From positions 1 through 35,600 of the forward strand of contig CAYFPO010000022.1 of NCBI GenBank assembly GCA_964345035.1: a DNA stretch of 35,600 bases, in the 5' to 3' direction. The notes beneath the pieces are model-generated. The model ran no database searches. It worked only from the letters and a program-made list of their open reading frames with translations, and was not told where the DNA came from. This DNA is from CAYFPO01 sp964345035. Lineage in GTDB: Bacteria; Fidelibacterota; Marinisomatia; SCGC-AAA003-L08; GCA-002704045. Of this stretch, positions 18,393 through 29,000 are shown in pieces. A program made the translations under genes and the position numbers. Each line of letters opens with the position of its first letter. Within the stretch, counting starts at the first letter, position 1.

Positions 18393-20271
18393 AATTCCTT
18401 TGTACCAGTTTGCGATTATTCCCATCCCGGTAGGTAATTTTCAGTTTATCAAAATATTCCAGTAATGGGACAGCATATTTTCTGGAAGTCCCCGCCATAT
18501 CTTTAAATTCCGATACTGACATAGAATCTGATTTGTCAAAATGATGAATAATGTCTTGTTTTAATTTTTCAAAATTCTCCCGAGTGAAGAGTAATTTACC
18601 TTCAATACGTATAATTTTATCTAACCGATATCCAATATCAAGAAAGGTTTTTACTTCTTTTTCGTTTGTTCCCATTCTCTGTGCAAGTTCTAACTGGTTG
18701 GAGGATTGAAATCCTTCCTCATCCAAAATGTCCATCAGCAGTTCCAATCTCTTTTTCTCAAAATCGGATAATTGTATCGAATGACCTCCCAACGACCAAT
18801 TTTCACCCTGTTTTGTAACCAATCCATCCTTCTGCATTTTAGCTAATAAATATTCGATAAATTTATCATCTCCTTTAAAGTATTGCCGGATTTCCTCTCT
18901 CTGAGCCCCGATTTTATGGGGATGTTTCTGGTGGTAAGTATCCAGAAATTTTGTGATTTTCTTTTTCAATTCCATTAATTGAGTTTTTGTAATTACCCAT
19001 TCATCACGGTTTAGTCCAACCCGGTACACATCCGGATGTTCCTTAAAATACTCTCCCAACCGTACATCTGACAATCCAAATTTTAACCTTGCCGCTTCCA
19101 ATGACATTGGCTTGGCACCGCAATGTTGTATTAAATATGGAATTTGGATTCCCGTATCTGTTTGATATAAATCCTTTAAATATGTTTTAATAGCAGACCA
19201 TTTGCCTGTCACCTGGTTATCCAATACTTCTCCACCTGCAATGGTGATTACAGGAGAAAAAGTACGAACAATAAATCGATCTCCCAATGATGCGGTTACC
19301 ATGGATTCCAGGTTCAACAAAGCTCTGCAAGATTGTCCGGGAGACAGATCTTTCACATCCACCAGGCAAACCCTCGCCATAACTTCCTGTGTTCCAAGAT
19401 GAATCCGTATTCTTTGATTCTTTTTCAGTGGTTTTGAAGCAGACTGGAGCATATCAATGTTTACACCGATATTTGAGGTTGATGTAAAATATCCGGGTGC
19501 GCCTAATTGGCACCCCCGCGTTATTTGCTGTGCATCTAATCCCTGGAAATTTACTGCAGCTCTATCACCAATAAACACCTCATCTACCTGGGTACCGTGG
19601 GATTGCAATCCCCTTACTTTTGTTGTGATGCCACCAGGCAAAATTTCAATTGTATCACTTATAGTGAGTTTTCCCGAAGAAACTGTTCCGGTTATAACGG
19701 TTCCAAATCCTTTTTTGGTAAATACACGGTCTACAGGCATTCGGAATATTCCTCTATCTGGTTTCGCCTTCACAGTACCACACATTTCCAATACTGATTC
19801 TTTCAGTGCATTTAGTCCTGTTTTTTCTACTGCAGAAACTCTAATAATTGGTGCATTTTCTAAAAATGTATGTTGTACCAGTTCGTGAATATCCAGTTCC
19901 ACTAAGTCTACCCAGTCATCCTCAGCCAGATCAATTTTATTTAATGCAATGATCCCGTTTTTTACACCCAGCAGATTTAGAATATCCAGATGTTCCCGGG
20001 TCTGGGGCATCACACCGTCATCTGCTGCAATCACCAGAAGAGCAGCATCCACACTGCTCACTCCGGTCATCATATTTTTTACAAATTTCTCATGACCGGG
20101 GATATCAATCATCGTAACAGTTTCCGATAGAAATGCAAATCCGATATCAATTGTCATCCCCCGCTGGATTTCCTCTTTCATTCTGTCAGTATTTACACCG
20201 GTGAGTGCTTCAACCAGTGCAGTTTTTCCGTGGTCTATATGACCTGCTAATCCAATGACGACCTGACTCAT
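18379..20271 (-). CDS. selB: selenocysteine-specific elongation factor SelB
   Basis: Protein of 630 residues. The GTPase domain has G1 GHIDHGKTAL (9-18), G3 DIPGHEKF and G4 NKID, then EF-Tu-like beta domains. The C-terminal half (about 360-630) has winged-helix domains that bind the SECIS RNA hairpin. It brings Sec-tRNA to UGA codons. The length and the presence of the winged-helix region separate it from EF-Tu. It overlaps selA by 4 bases (ATGA). Its presence with selA indicates the organism decodes some UGA codons as selenocysteine. Confidence 0.95.
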   Translation of the reverse strand: MSQVVIGLAGHIDHGKTALVEALTGVNTDRMKEEIQRGMTIDIGFAFLSETVTMIDIPGHEKFVKNMMTGVSSVDAALLVIAADDGVMPQTREHLDILNLLGVKNGIIALNKIDLAEDDWVDLVELDIHELVQHTFLENAPIIRVSAVEKTGLNALKESVLEMCGTVKAKPDRGIFRMPVDRVFTKKGFGTVITGTVSSGKLTISDTIEILPGGITTKVRGLQSHGTQVDEVFIGDRAAVNFQGLDAQQITRGCQLGAPGYFTSTSNIGVNIDMLQSASKPLKKNQRIRIHLGTQEVMARVCLVDVKDLSPGQSCRALLNLESMVTASLGDRFIVRTFSPVITIAGGEVLDNQVTGKWSAIKTYLKDLYQTDTGIQIPYLIQHCGAKPMSLEAARLKFGLSDVRLGEYFKEHPDVYRVGLNRDEWVITKTQLMELKKKITKFLDTYHQKHPHKIGAQREEIRQYFKGDDKFIEYLLAKMQKDGLVTKQGENWSLGGHSIQLSDFEKKRLELLMDILDEEGFQSSNQLELAQRMGTNEKEVKTFLDIGYRLDKIIRIEGKLLFTRENFEKLKQDIIHHFDKSDSMSVSEFKDMAGTSRKYAVPLLEYFDKLKITYRDGNNRKLVQRNYAKA

Positions 20272-21665
20272 TGTGTTATTGTTTGAATTATTTCTATAAG
20301 TGTAGAAATTTGCGAATCCAGAACTGCTTTCAGGTCTATTCGAAACCGGTTACCGTGGATATACCCGATGACCGGTATTTCTGCATCTCTGAATTTTTGA
20401 GCAAGTCTGGATGGTGAAATTTTGAGTATTGTAAACTCAAGTACTGCACTGGGAATTTTTTCTGTTGGCAGAGAACCACTTCCCGCTTCAACTTCCGATG
20501 GGACAACTTGAATCCCCCATTCTTTGACTGTTTTCTTATTCAGAGCAGCAAGTATCTCCTCACCGGACTGCATCAATTTTTCCGGAGATCTTTTAAAAAG
20601 GGAAATTGCCAAATTATGTTCAGATACAGTTTCTGATGTATAATATCTTCTGAGTGTTTCCTCCAGAAGTGCAATAATGAATTTATCACACCGCAGTGAT
20701 CGGTAGAGTGGATTTTTATGGATTTTTCGCACGGGGGATTTCTTCCCGCAGATGATTCCTGCCTGAGGTCCGCCCAATAATTTATCTCCGCTGAAACTCA
20801 CCAGACTTGCCCCCTGTTTGAGTATTTCTTTCACCAGAGGTTCGGAAGGTAAACCCAAGGATTGAAAATCAGCCAGTGCTCCACTGCCCAAATCCACAAT
20901 GAGTGGTATTCTTTTCTTTCTGCAAAGGGCAGCAAGTTCACTCAATTCTACTCCCTTGGTAAATCCTTCTACTTTGTAATTGCTTGTGTGGGCTACCAGA
21001 ATTGCACCGGTATTTTTGGTGATTGCGTTTGCATAATCTTTTAAGTGGGTGCGGTTGGTGGTGCCTACTTCTACCATTCGGCAGCCGGACTTACTAATCA
21101 CATCGGGAATGCGGAATGACCCGCCAATCTCCACCTGCTGACCCCGGCTGATGAGCACCTCTTTATCCTCTGCTATGGTATTCAGCATGATCAGTACAGC
21201 CGCAGCATTGTTGTTGACAATGATGGATGACTCCGCTCCGGTAATAGAATTCAGCAGCAAATTGGAAAATGCAGTGCGTTCTCCCCGTTTACCGGTTGGT
21301 ACATCCAATTCCACAGAAGTGTAACCGGTTACGGTATTTTGAATACGGTTGAACATCTCCTTAGAAACAGGCGCTCTGCCCAACCCGGTATGGAGTATGA
21401 TACCCGTCCCATTTATCACGGACTGCAGAGATTGATTGCTGATTTCCTGTAACTTTTGAATGACAGCATTGGTTGTATAATCCGGTATATTTTTCGGTAT
21501 GTTCCCGGAGCTGATCTCAGAACGGATTTCAGTCAGGCACTGGCGGACGGTCTGCCGAATCAGAGCATGAGGTAGCTGGAAGGATTCATGCCGGATTAAT
21601 GACAGTATTTCATCCACAGCAGGGATGGCTCGATATGCCGCACGGGCGTTATTGGATGTACTCAT
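20268..21665 (-). CDS. selA: L-seryl-tRNA(Sec) selenium transferase
   Basis: Protein of 465 residues, a PLP enzyme of the fold-type I family. Visible blocks are INGTGIILHTGLGRAPVS (about 85-101), SIIVNNNAAAVLIML (about 147-161), LIVDLGSGA and SFSGDKLLGGPQAG, with the PLP-binding Lys295. It converts Ser-tRNA(Sec) to Sec-tRNA(Sec) using selenophosphate. It heads the selA-selB-mutS run. No tRNA-Sec gene and no selD are visible in the window. The RBS is weak. Confidence 0.95.
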   Translation of the reverse strand: MSTSNNARAAYRAIPAVDEILSLIRHESFQLPHALIRQTVRQCLTEIRSEISSGNIPKNIPDYTTNAVIQKLQEISNQSLQSVINGTGIILHTGLGRAPVSKEMFNRIQNTVTGYTSVELDVPTGKRGERTAFSNLLLNSITGAESSIIVNNNAAAVLIMLNTIAEDKEVLISRGQQVEIGGSFRIPDVISKSGCRMVEVGTTNRTHLKDYANAITKNTGAILVAHTSNYKVEGFTKGVELSELAALCRKKRIPLIVDLGSGALADFQSLGLPSEPLVKEILKQGASLVSFSGDKLLGGPQAGIICGKKSPVRKIHKNPLYRSLRCDKFIIALLEETLRRYYTSETVSEHNLAISLFKRSPEKLMQSGEEILAALNKKTVKEWGIQVVPSEVEAGSGSLPTEKIPSAVLEFTILKISPSRLAQKFRDAEIPVIGYIHGNRFRIDLKAVLDSQISTLIEIIQTITQ

Positions 21666-21696
21666 CGTGCAGATCGTCCAAAAGCAAATTGCTTAT

Positions 21697-21743
21697 AAAA
21701 AATAATGATAGAATATTAATTAACATCTTAATATAATTATCAT
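21697..21743 (-). terminator. AT-rich hairpin plus T run, possible terminator after the propeller gene
   Basis: On the minus strand ATGATA (21738-21743) pairs with TATCAT (21705-21710), with further imperfect pairing of TTAA blocks inside. Six T (21702-21697) follow. It lies between the propeller stop and selA. Because only about 30 bases then remain before selA, the same AT-rich stretch may also contain the selA promoter (a TATAAG lies at 21692-21697). Pure A/T pairing makes it weak. Confidence 0.35.
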
Positions 21744-21768
21744 ACTTAGTCAGCCTTTTATCCGTTAC

Positions 21769-23007
21769 TCAGATCTTAGGTCTTTTATATACAATCCCGG
21801 GATTGTATATAAAATCCTGATATCTGTATTCTGTTGATACAACAATATTTTTATTTACAGTCAACGAAAGTAGGAATTCTGACTCATTTGATAATTCTGA
21901 ATACTGATACCAGGATTCACCATTAAAATGCCAGATTTCTCCTCCAAATCCTGCAATAAAAATATCGTTATTGTTGTTACCTCTTATTTTTTGTCTGGGG
22001 GCTGGTGTATATGGTTCAAAATCAACTATTAATTCACCTTCACCTTCGGTATTGTAGTTACATTTATATATTCCATAATCGGTAAGGACATATAAATCTG
22101 TCTGATCAGACCAGACACTTTTCATTGATCCAGAAATATATTCTGGATTTAAATCAAACGGATCTGGATTACTTACAAGTTCTAGCCAACTAGTACCATC
22201 AAATCTCAATAAATAACTGTCGTTAAACTGACTATCCTTTGCCACAACCCAAACATTAACATCACCTGTATCTTCATCTACTTGCCCCCAGATGTCTCTA
22301 AGAGGAATATCTACTGGAGCACCTTCCATCTGAGTAAATTCAATACCATCATAATGAAGTATCAATTCTCCCAACCCAACAAAATACATATCAGTTGGAG
22401 ATGATGCCCAGATTTGATGTGCTGATTCCCAGCTCATCAAATCTTCTCTTATCCATTCTAAAGTAATTATTTCACCATCATAATGAAATACGCTCCCATT
22501 TGCAAACCAGATATCATCGGGAGCAAATGCCCAAATTCCATATGGGTGTAATGTTGATGACCATCCATCGTGAGTATATGGTAATTCTTGATATTTCCAT
22601 TCCTCTCCATTCCAAATTGCAGCACCATATAATTGATCCATACCCAATTCACCAACATAAAACTCACCTACAACCCAAATATGGTCTTCATTAAATACCC
22701 AGGCATCATGAACAATAGAATATAAATTGCCTAATGTATCTACAACCCAAGAGAAATCATGACTGGTGGTATCCAAACAACACTCTGAATAGTTATACTC
22801 ACAAGGTGAATTATTAGGCGGACAGTCAATTATATCCAGTATTAAGGACACCATTAACACTGTATCACCAATATTTATTTCCTCATCCGCATTCACAACC
22901 CCAGCCCAGAGTTCGTATTCTGTAGGGTCAGGCGGTACATCCAGAAGGTCTCTGTCCTGTGTGAGCAGAATGGATAACAAAAACATGATTGTGAGAATTG
23001 GTTTCAT
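21769..23007 (-). CDS. dockerin/beta-propeller secreted protein (one dockerin repeat)
   Basis: Protein of 412 residues. Signal peptide MKPILTIMFLLSILLTQ is followed by DRDLLDVPPDPTEYELWAG, a single degenerate dockerin repeat (VVNADEEINIGDTVLMVSLI) and a Cys-rich linker (CPPNNSPCEYNYSECC). Propeller-type repeats follow (HIWVVGEF, GIWAFAPDDIWFANG, QIWASSPTDMYFVGLG, SVWSDQTDLYVL). Compared with the homologue at 30540, about 22 residues holding the first dockerin repeat are missing in frame. It lacks a T9SS sorting domain. It overlaps the metalloprotease gene by one base, so they are probably coexpressed. Probable function: a surface-exposed adaptor or ligand-binding protein; no catalytic motif seen. 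Confidence 0.8.
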   Translation of the reverse strand: MKPILTIMFLLSILLTQDRDLLDVPPDPTEYELWAGVVNADEEINIGDTVLMVSLILDIIDCPPNNSPCEYNYSECCLDTTSHDFSWVVDTLGNLYSIVHDAWVFNEDHIWVVGEFYVGELGMDQLYGAAIWNGEEWKYQELPYTHDGWSSTLHPYGIWAFAPDDIWFANGSVFHYDGEIITLEWIREDLMSWESAHQIWASSPTDMYFVGLGELILHYDGIEFTQMEGAPVDIPLRDIWGQVDEDTGDVNVWVVAKDSQFNDSYLLRFDGTSWLELVSNPDPFDLNPEYISGSMKSVWSDQTDLYVLTDYGIYKCNYNTEGEGELIVDFEPYTPAPRQKIRGNNNNDIFIAGFGGEIWHFNGESWYQYSELSNESEFLLSLTVNKNIVVSTEYRYQDFIYNPGIVYKRPKI

Positions 23008-26000
23008 TAGTTTAAAAGCATCACTTTTTGGGATTTGGTATAGTCACCAGCCTGCTCGCCCAAATTATTGGTTTCTGATTGACGGGCAATCATCTTGACA
23101 AAAGATATACCTGAAGGAAAGCCATCTGCATCCCATCGAATTGTGTGACTGCCAGCAGAAATAGTTCTATTTACAATATCTGTGAGTTTTCTACCGGTAA
23201 GATCATACACTAAAATATTTACATGAGATTCTTTTGGTATACCGTAGGTTATGGTTGTTATTGGGTTGAACGGATTGGGGTATGGTGAGTACAAATTAAA
23301 AGTTGTGGGAATAAAATTTTCTTCCGTATCTTGGATTAACCTTGCATAAGTATCAGGATCAAGAACTAGATATTCTAAATATTCATTACCGGTATTTGTT
23401 AATCTGATATCTTCAAATTCTCCTTCATCAAAATCATCATCTCTCCCTAATATTTGGTTTTCTAAGCCTATTTCAAGTATTTTTCCATTACCAGGACTTA
23501 TTATCCCCCCTTCAATGTCATACATTAGTAGTTTTAGTTTACCATTGTCATAAAATTTACTGTCTACTGACATATTTCCACCATGTTCTACCACAGAAGT
23601 ATATACTGGCTCTAGTCCGTCTGGAATTTTAATAGTAAATTGTAACCCTCTTACATCTGTTTGATTTTGCATTTGTATATTCAACACAAATTGTGGATCA
23701 TCTTTGGTTTCAATCAATTTAGATAAAATAATTGCATCTTCCGGAATATCATTAAAAACAAATTCTTCGTTTAATATTATTTCAACTATTAATACAATAT
23801 CCAACACATCCACACTTAGGTTGTGGTTCAAATCAGATGACCATATCTCAAATGGATTAAAACTGGTATTATCTAAAATATATTCAACAATATTAATAAT
23901 ATCAATAACATCAATGGTACCTGACATATCTACATCACCATTTGTCCATAAATCATCATAATCATAATCAATAGTGTTATTTAATATTGAACCCAAACCG
24001 TAAAATGACTGGCAATTATCTATTAATTCATCATCATTTAATTCTTCCCAAAATGGTAAAAATCCGGTATGAAAACTATTCCAGATAACTTCAGACCATA
24101 TTGTGTTAAATGATATATTGCATAATTCATTTACATCTGATCCATCATTGTTATTATCCCATAAATCATATAATGCACCTGCGACTCGCGTTTCATTTAT
24201 ATCATCTCTACAAAAATATTCTGGGATATCTTCAATATTTAGAGGTTCAAAAGGGCTAATTATTGTACCATTGTTTTTTACGGCACAAACCAAAAAATGA
24301 CTCCACCCTTCACTCCAGGCAAGACCCTGATTATAGCAGTCTTCTGGTGAATGGAAACCACCGGCGTCGGGTATGGATTCACCATTATATGCGTTATACA
24401 TTATTGCATGTCCATATTCATGGATAGTAACATCTTGAAACTCTGTCCAAGAACCTTCTGGAATCACTATTAATTGGTTATCAGGTTCAAAATGTGCCCA
24501 TTCTATCTCCGTGGATACCACTGCTTGAACAGAATCAGGGGATTGATCAGACTCACTGTTTACAAAGCTCCAAGCATTGTTTAAATAACTAAATACCCAG
24601 ACAGATTCATTAAACGGTGTAAAAGAGGGTGCTTCCTGAATATCAAAGTCTATATCTTGGGGTTCTGTAATTATAATAGGATTCACAATAAAATACAATG
24701 GATTATCATCCACTTCAGAAATTACCTGAAATTCTTCACTACGCATTTCTACTATTAAATATATTTCCATTAAACCGTCTTCAGAAAAATCTATATTATC
24801 TAAATAAAAATTTCCCTCATTATCTGTTGAAACAGTCCCCAAATATACATTTTCTCCTTCATACTCCCCATCATACGCTGAGACAAAGCAATTAATTAAA
24901 GGAGCTGGTGTTTCATCTGTATCTTTATAAATAATCTGACCTGAAAGGTTTATACAGTCTCCATCTTCACAATCTCTTTCAATATTATCTTGTCCATCAG
25001 GGGGTGAAGGGGTTGCAGGATAGTAATTACTATCATCAATAATTGGTTCAATATTTGTAGGTTGGGAAGTTGGATCAGGTAAATTGAATAGCATTTCTCC
25101 ACCAGATATTTCTTCAACAATTTCACCATTAAAATTCAGATATTTTCTCTCTGATAATTTTATAATATTATTATTAAACAGTTCTAGTTCTGTATTTAAT
25201 TCAATTAAACTGTATTCCGAATCAACTAAAGTAAATTCAGAATTACCAGAAATAGAACTAAATGAAGATATTGAATCTGAATAAATTGAAATTTGATAGT
25301 TTGTATTTCGATAAATATCAGAAATCATTAATGTTGCATTAATATATCCTCCTTCATTTAGTGTTGAAATATTCCAGTTAATACTGCCTTCAGAATTTAA
25401 ATTTGGATATTGTAAAAGTTCAAAATCAACAGTAAATGGTATGTCCCAGAAACAACCGGAAGAATCTAACAGTCCTCCGTGTCCGTATTGTGGAAATGCT
25501 TCTCCATAATCTTCAAATACTTGAAAACCAAGGTAATTTAATGCACCTCTATATCCAAAACTTGAGAGGGTGTCTGTTGTTTCTACCCTTGGATAAGCGT
25601 GAAAATAAAATATTCCTGTATCCAAAACTGTATATTTGTGTGTGAATACAGCTGTGTCACCTAAAGAGAACGTGGAGTCAATCAATTGATTTGTGTTATC
25701 TGGAGGTTGAAACTCTGTTGTATCTGATTCCTGGTTTGTAATTTTATTTCTAAATCCATAATTATGTAACAGCATTATATAATTTTCCGAACCATAATAA
25801 TCTTCATAAATTTCAACTTTATCTTCTTGTATCCACATGGTCATATATACCTCAAACGTATCATATAACGCTGGAAAGTGGTCGAATGAAATTGTGAAAC
25901 ATAATGAGCTAATTGAAGGAAAATATGCAGGATCTGTTGTAATTTCTTCCTGAGGTTGTGTATTTTCTACCATTGAGCTATTATCACAGGCAAAAAATGC

Positions 26001-26051
26001 TATCATGCCCAGAAGAGGCAGGGATTTTATTATGTTTTTAATCTCTTTCAT
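23007..26051 (-). CDS. gluzincin-like metalloprotease lipoprotein with dockerin, cohesin-like and T9SS domains
   Basis: Protein of 1014 residues. The signal (LLGMIAFFAC, Cys22) looks like a lipobox. A carboxypeptidase regulatory-like domain (about 367-437) precedes a zinc protease domain with HEYGH at 544-548. EGWSHF at about 581-586, roughly 35 residues on, offers Glu581 as third ligand; the spacing recalls M36-like gluzincins. Then come two dockerin repeats (GDVDMSGTIDVIDIINIVEY about 705-724; DLNHNLSVDVLDIVLIVEII about 740-759), a cohesin-like domain (about 771-905) and a T9SS sorting domain (about 918-1014) with FYPNPFNP-type YPNPFNPITTITYGIP. Both a lipobox and a T9SS domain on one protein is unusual. 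The frame is intact and the protein is likely functional. Confidence 0.85.
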   Translation of the reverse strand: MKEIKNIIKSLPLLGMIAFFACDNSSMVENTQPQEEITTDPAYFPSISSLCFTISFDHFPALYDTFEVYMTMWIQEDKVEIYEDYYGSENYIMLLHNYGFRNKITNQESDTTEFQPPDNTNQLIDSTFSLGDTAVFTHKYTVLDTGIFYFHAYPRVETTDTLSSFGYRGALNYLGFQVFEDYGEAFPQYGHGGLLDSSGCFWDIPFTVDFELLQYPNLNSEGSINWNISTLNEGGYINATLMISDIYRNTNYQISIYSDSISSFSSISGNSEFTLVDSEYSLIELNTELELFNNNIIKLSERKYLNFNGEIVEEISGGEMLFNLPDPTSQPTNIEPIIDDSNYYPATPSPPDGQDNIERDCEDGDCINLSGQIIYKDTDETPAPLINCFVSAYDGEYEGENVYLGTVSTDNEGNFYLDNIDFSEDGLMEIYLIVEMRSEEFQVISEVDDNPLYFIVNPIIITEPQDIDFDIQEAPSFTPFNESVWVFSYLNNAWSFVNSESDQSPDSVQAVVSTEIEWAHFEPDNQLIVIPEGSWTEFQDVTIHEYGHAIMYNAYNGESIPDAGGFHSPEDCYNQGLAWSEGWSHFLVCAVKNNGTIISPFEPLNIEDIPEYFCRDDINETRVAGALYDLWDNNNDGSDVNELCNISFNTIWSEVIWNSFHTGFLPFWEELNDDELIDNCQSFYGLGSILNNTIDYDYDDLWTNGDVDMSGTIDVIDIINIVEYILDNTSFNPFEIWSSDLNHNLSVDVLDIVLIVEIILNEEFVFNDIPEDAIILSKLIETKDDPQFVLNIQMQNQTDVRGLQFTIKIPDGLEPVYTSVVEHGGNMSVDSKFYDNGKLKLLMYDIEGGIISPGNGKILEIGLENQILGRDDDFDEGEFEDIRLTNTGNEYLEYLVLDPDTYARLIQDTEENFIPTTFNLYSPYPNPFNPITTITYGIPKESHVNILVYDLTGRKLTDIVNRTISAGSHTIRWDADGFPSGISFVKMIARQSETNNLGEQAGDYTKSQKVMLLN

Positions 26052-26062
26052 TTTATGTTCTC

Positions 26063-29000
26063 CTATTTTAATAGCATCACTTTTTGGGTTTTGGTATAAT
26101 CTACTGAAGTCATGCGAATAAGATAAATACCAGTAGAAATATTAGAAGCATCCCATTTGACAGATTTATATCCAGCATCTACTTTTTCATTTACAAGAGT
26201 AGTAACTTTTCTACCAATGATATCAAATATGGATATTGTCACTTTTGTTTGATAGGGAATATCATATCTAATTGTAGTAACGGGATTAAAAGGGTTGGGG
26301 TATGCAGAATGTAATGCAAATACTGAAGGTAAAGTTGATGATTCAATATATTCTTCTGCAAGTTTTCCCAGAGAATCCGGATGAATGATTACATAATCCA
26401 GATAGGTTTCACCGTCATTACTCATTTCAACCAATAAAAATTCTTCCTCTGATTCACCATCATTTCTGCCGAGTCCGGTATCTGTGATAGGTATTTCTGC
26501 AATACTGCCTGCACCTGTCTCAATTCTATTGCCTGTAGCACCATAAAATATAAATCCTACATTTTTGTTGTTATTTGTTGTATTGGATAATCTTTCCATA
26601 TTTTGTGTTTTTGTTCCACCTTCAAATCCGGTAATGGCATAATTGTCTCCGACATTTATTTCCATGTGCAATGCACTTACTGCAATCTCATTTAGCATTT
26701 GGATAACAAGTTTTTTTCTATTCCGGTTTCAGTTTCAAACTCTTCAATTATACTTGATAGAAATATTGTTGACCCATTATCAGAAAAATCTTCATCTGTA
26801 TCATAAATTATATTTAGTGCTAAAATAATATCAAAAATTGAAACATCATCATTATCATCTATATCTGCACACCAGCTTTCATTATACGTGGGTTCATACA
26901 AATCAAGAATAATTTGTACGATAAGTGTTATATCAAAAATATCAATACTGGTGTCTCTATTTATATCAGCTTTTATTTGATGGAAATAATAGGCTCCAAT
27001 ATCGGATTGAGTTCCATCCGGATCAATTCTATCCGGATCACCAGAATCAATACAGGGGCTATTTGAATTAAGTGTAAAATTAGTTAAATCAACGAACCCT
27101 GGATTAATATTTATTTCACCTATTTCTTCTTCACATGTTGTTGAAATTCCATCGTCAAAATTGACATTATAGAAATTATTGTAGCAAATGTCATTATTCC
27201 AATTATCACCACCTAAAATACCTTCATAAAAAACATTATTTATTAAATAAACTGGTTGTGAATAATCAATTAATTCTGAAACAGTTATTCCTGAGTGAAA
27301 ATGTGTTGTATTTATTAATTCGAGTATATGGACTTCGGTCTCAATAATTTCAGAATACTCAAATGAAAGACCTGATGCTGATAAATCTTCAGACGAATTA
27401 ATAAAAACAGAATTATTAACAATTATGCTTGGATCGATAGTAGCTTGTTGACAGTTAATTAATATGGGGCTTATACCACCTTCATAAATTAATTTACAAT
27501 TATTGATAATTAAACCTTGTTTTTGACTTGAATTATTAAGATTTAAATTAATCATAGAGTTTTCAGAAAAATTCAAAAAAACTGGATTATATTCTTCTCC
27601 TTTGATTGCTAAAAAACCTTCTACTATTAAATTAAAGCCAAATGCGAAATCTAAAAATGCACCGCCCGGTATTAACAAATTACTATTGGGATAAATTGTA
27701 AAAATATAATCTTCAATATTATTTACTGATATAAATTGAGTTGACAATGAAGAGTTATTAGACATGAAAATAATTTCGCTTTCGGATTCTTCATTAACCA
27801 TTACATCATTAAATTCCCATTCAATAAAAGAATATATATAATTAGAATTATAATAGTAATTTTCAGCATTTATTTTATAGTAAGGGATTGATGCATCATC
27901 CGGATTTGGAATCTCATTTAAAAATACTAATTGAGAATTCCAATCGCTTATTGGTATGAATCCTTTTTGAATCCCATCGTCGTCAAACCACCATGGATCA
28001 AAGATGTAAAGGTTTTCTGGAAAATTAGAAGTGATGGTTGTAGGAAATTTAACTTTAAAATTTGCAACTCTATTACTTATTTCACTGTTTGGAATAAATC
28101 TATCTAATAAATTAATATTTTCAAAATTGGATTCTCCCCAATGATGAAAAAATAATTCAGTTACCTCATTTAACACAATTTCATCAGCTACTAATGTGTA
28201 AGAAATCGTGGTAAATAGTGTTACAATCTCATTTGATGCTGACAAATAATAATTTTCTCCCATTGGTAATCCTCCAAAAATCTTAATATTCCCTGCCAAT
28301 ATTTCACCACTTGCTGTATTTCTGTTAACAAATAATATATCTATTGTTTCTATATCATCTAAAGGTACAACGATACCAGATAAATAATTATTGATGGTGT
28401 CATGCATTCTAATTATTTGTTCATTTGAAAAAGAATTTCTGCAATTCCCATAATACGACATTATATTATGTGTATCTGGTTCATAGAGATTATCACAAGT
28501 ATCAATTCTTTCTATATCGAAAACACAATCACTATTAACACTTCCATAAACTGTATCAGCAGGTGTATCACATAAATAATCTCCATTTGTATAGCAATTA
28601 AATTCACAATCAGGAACTGTTGGTTCATGAGGTCTTACAACTCGTTCTCTCAATTCTGGATTTATATTGTCCGAGCCTATAAATGGATGATATAACCAAA
28701 AGCAATGACCTGCTTCATGAGCTATAGTTCTTGTAGTTGCAGAATAGGTTACAATAAAATTGTTTTCATGATAATCACCCCAACCTGAATAATTATTACC
28801 GTTAATAGTTAAGTTATTTACAAGATAAATATTTAGTTTTGTTGGATCATTGTATTGATAAATATCTTCATCATTATTGCAATCAATACAATTATAATAT
28901 TCGGTATCAGGTAACTGAACTATGTTTTCTATATTTAATTGAAAGTTAATACCAGTTTGTATTGGATAATTAAAAAAACCAAATGCTTCCTGTAGTTTAT

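Noticed and set aside
19457..19888. Plus-strand ORF of 143 residues inside selB
   Set aside because: It is antisense to conserved SelB GTPase and beta domains and shows no family motif.
21666..21768. tRNA-Sec (selC) next to selA
   Set aside because: The gap is AT-rich and has no long acceptor or variable arm and no TCA anticodon loop in context.
26063..26698. Independent gene for a small T9SS protein
   Set aside because: It has no signal peptide and starts in the middle of a cohesin-like domain that the upstream frame begins. A frameshift explains it better.
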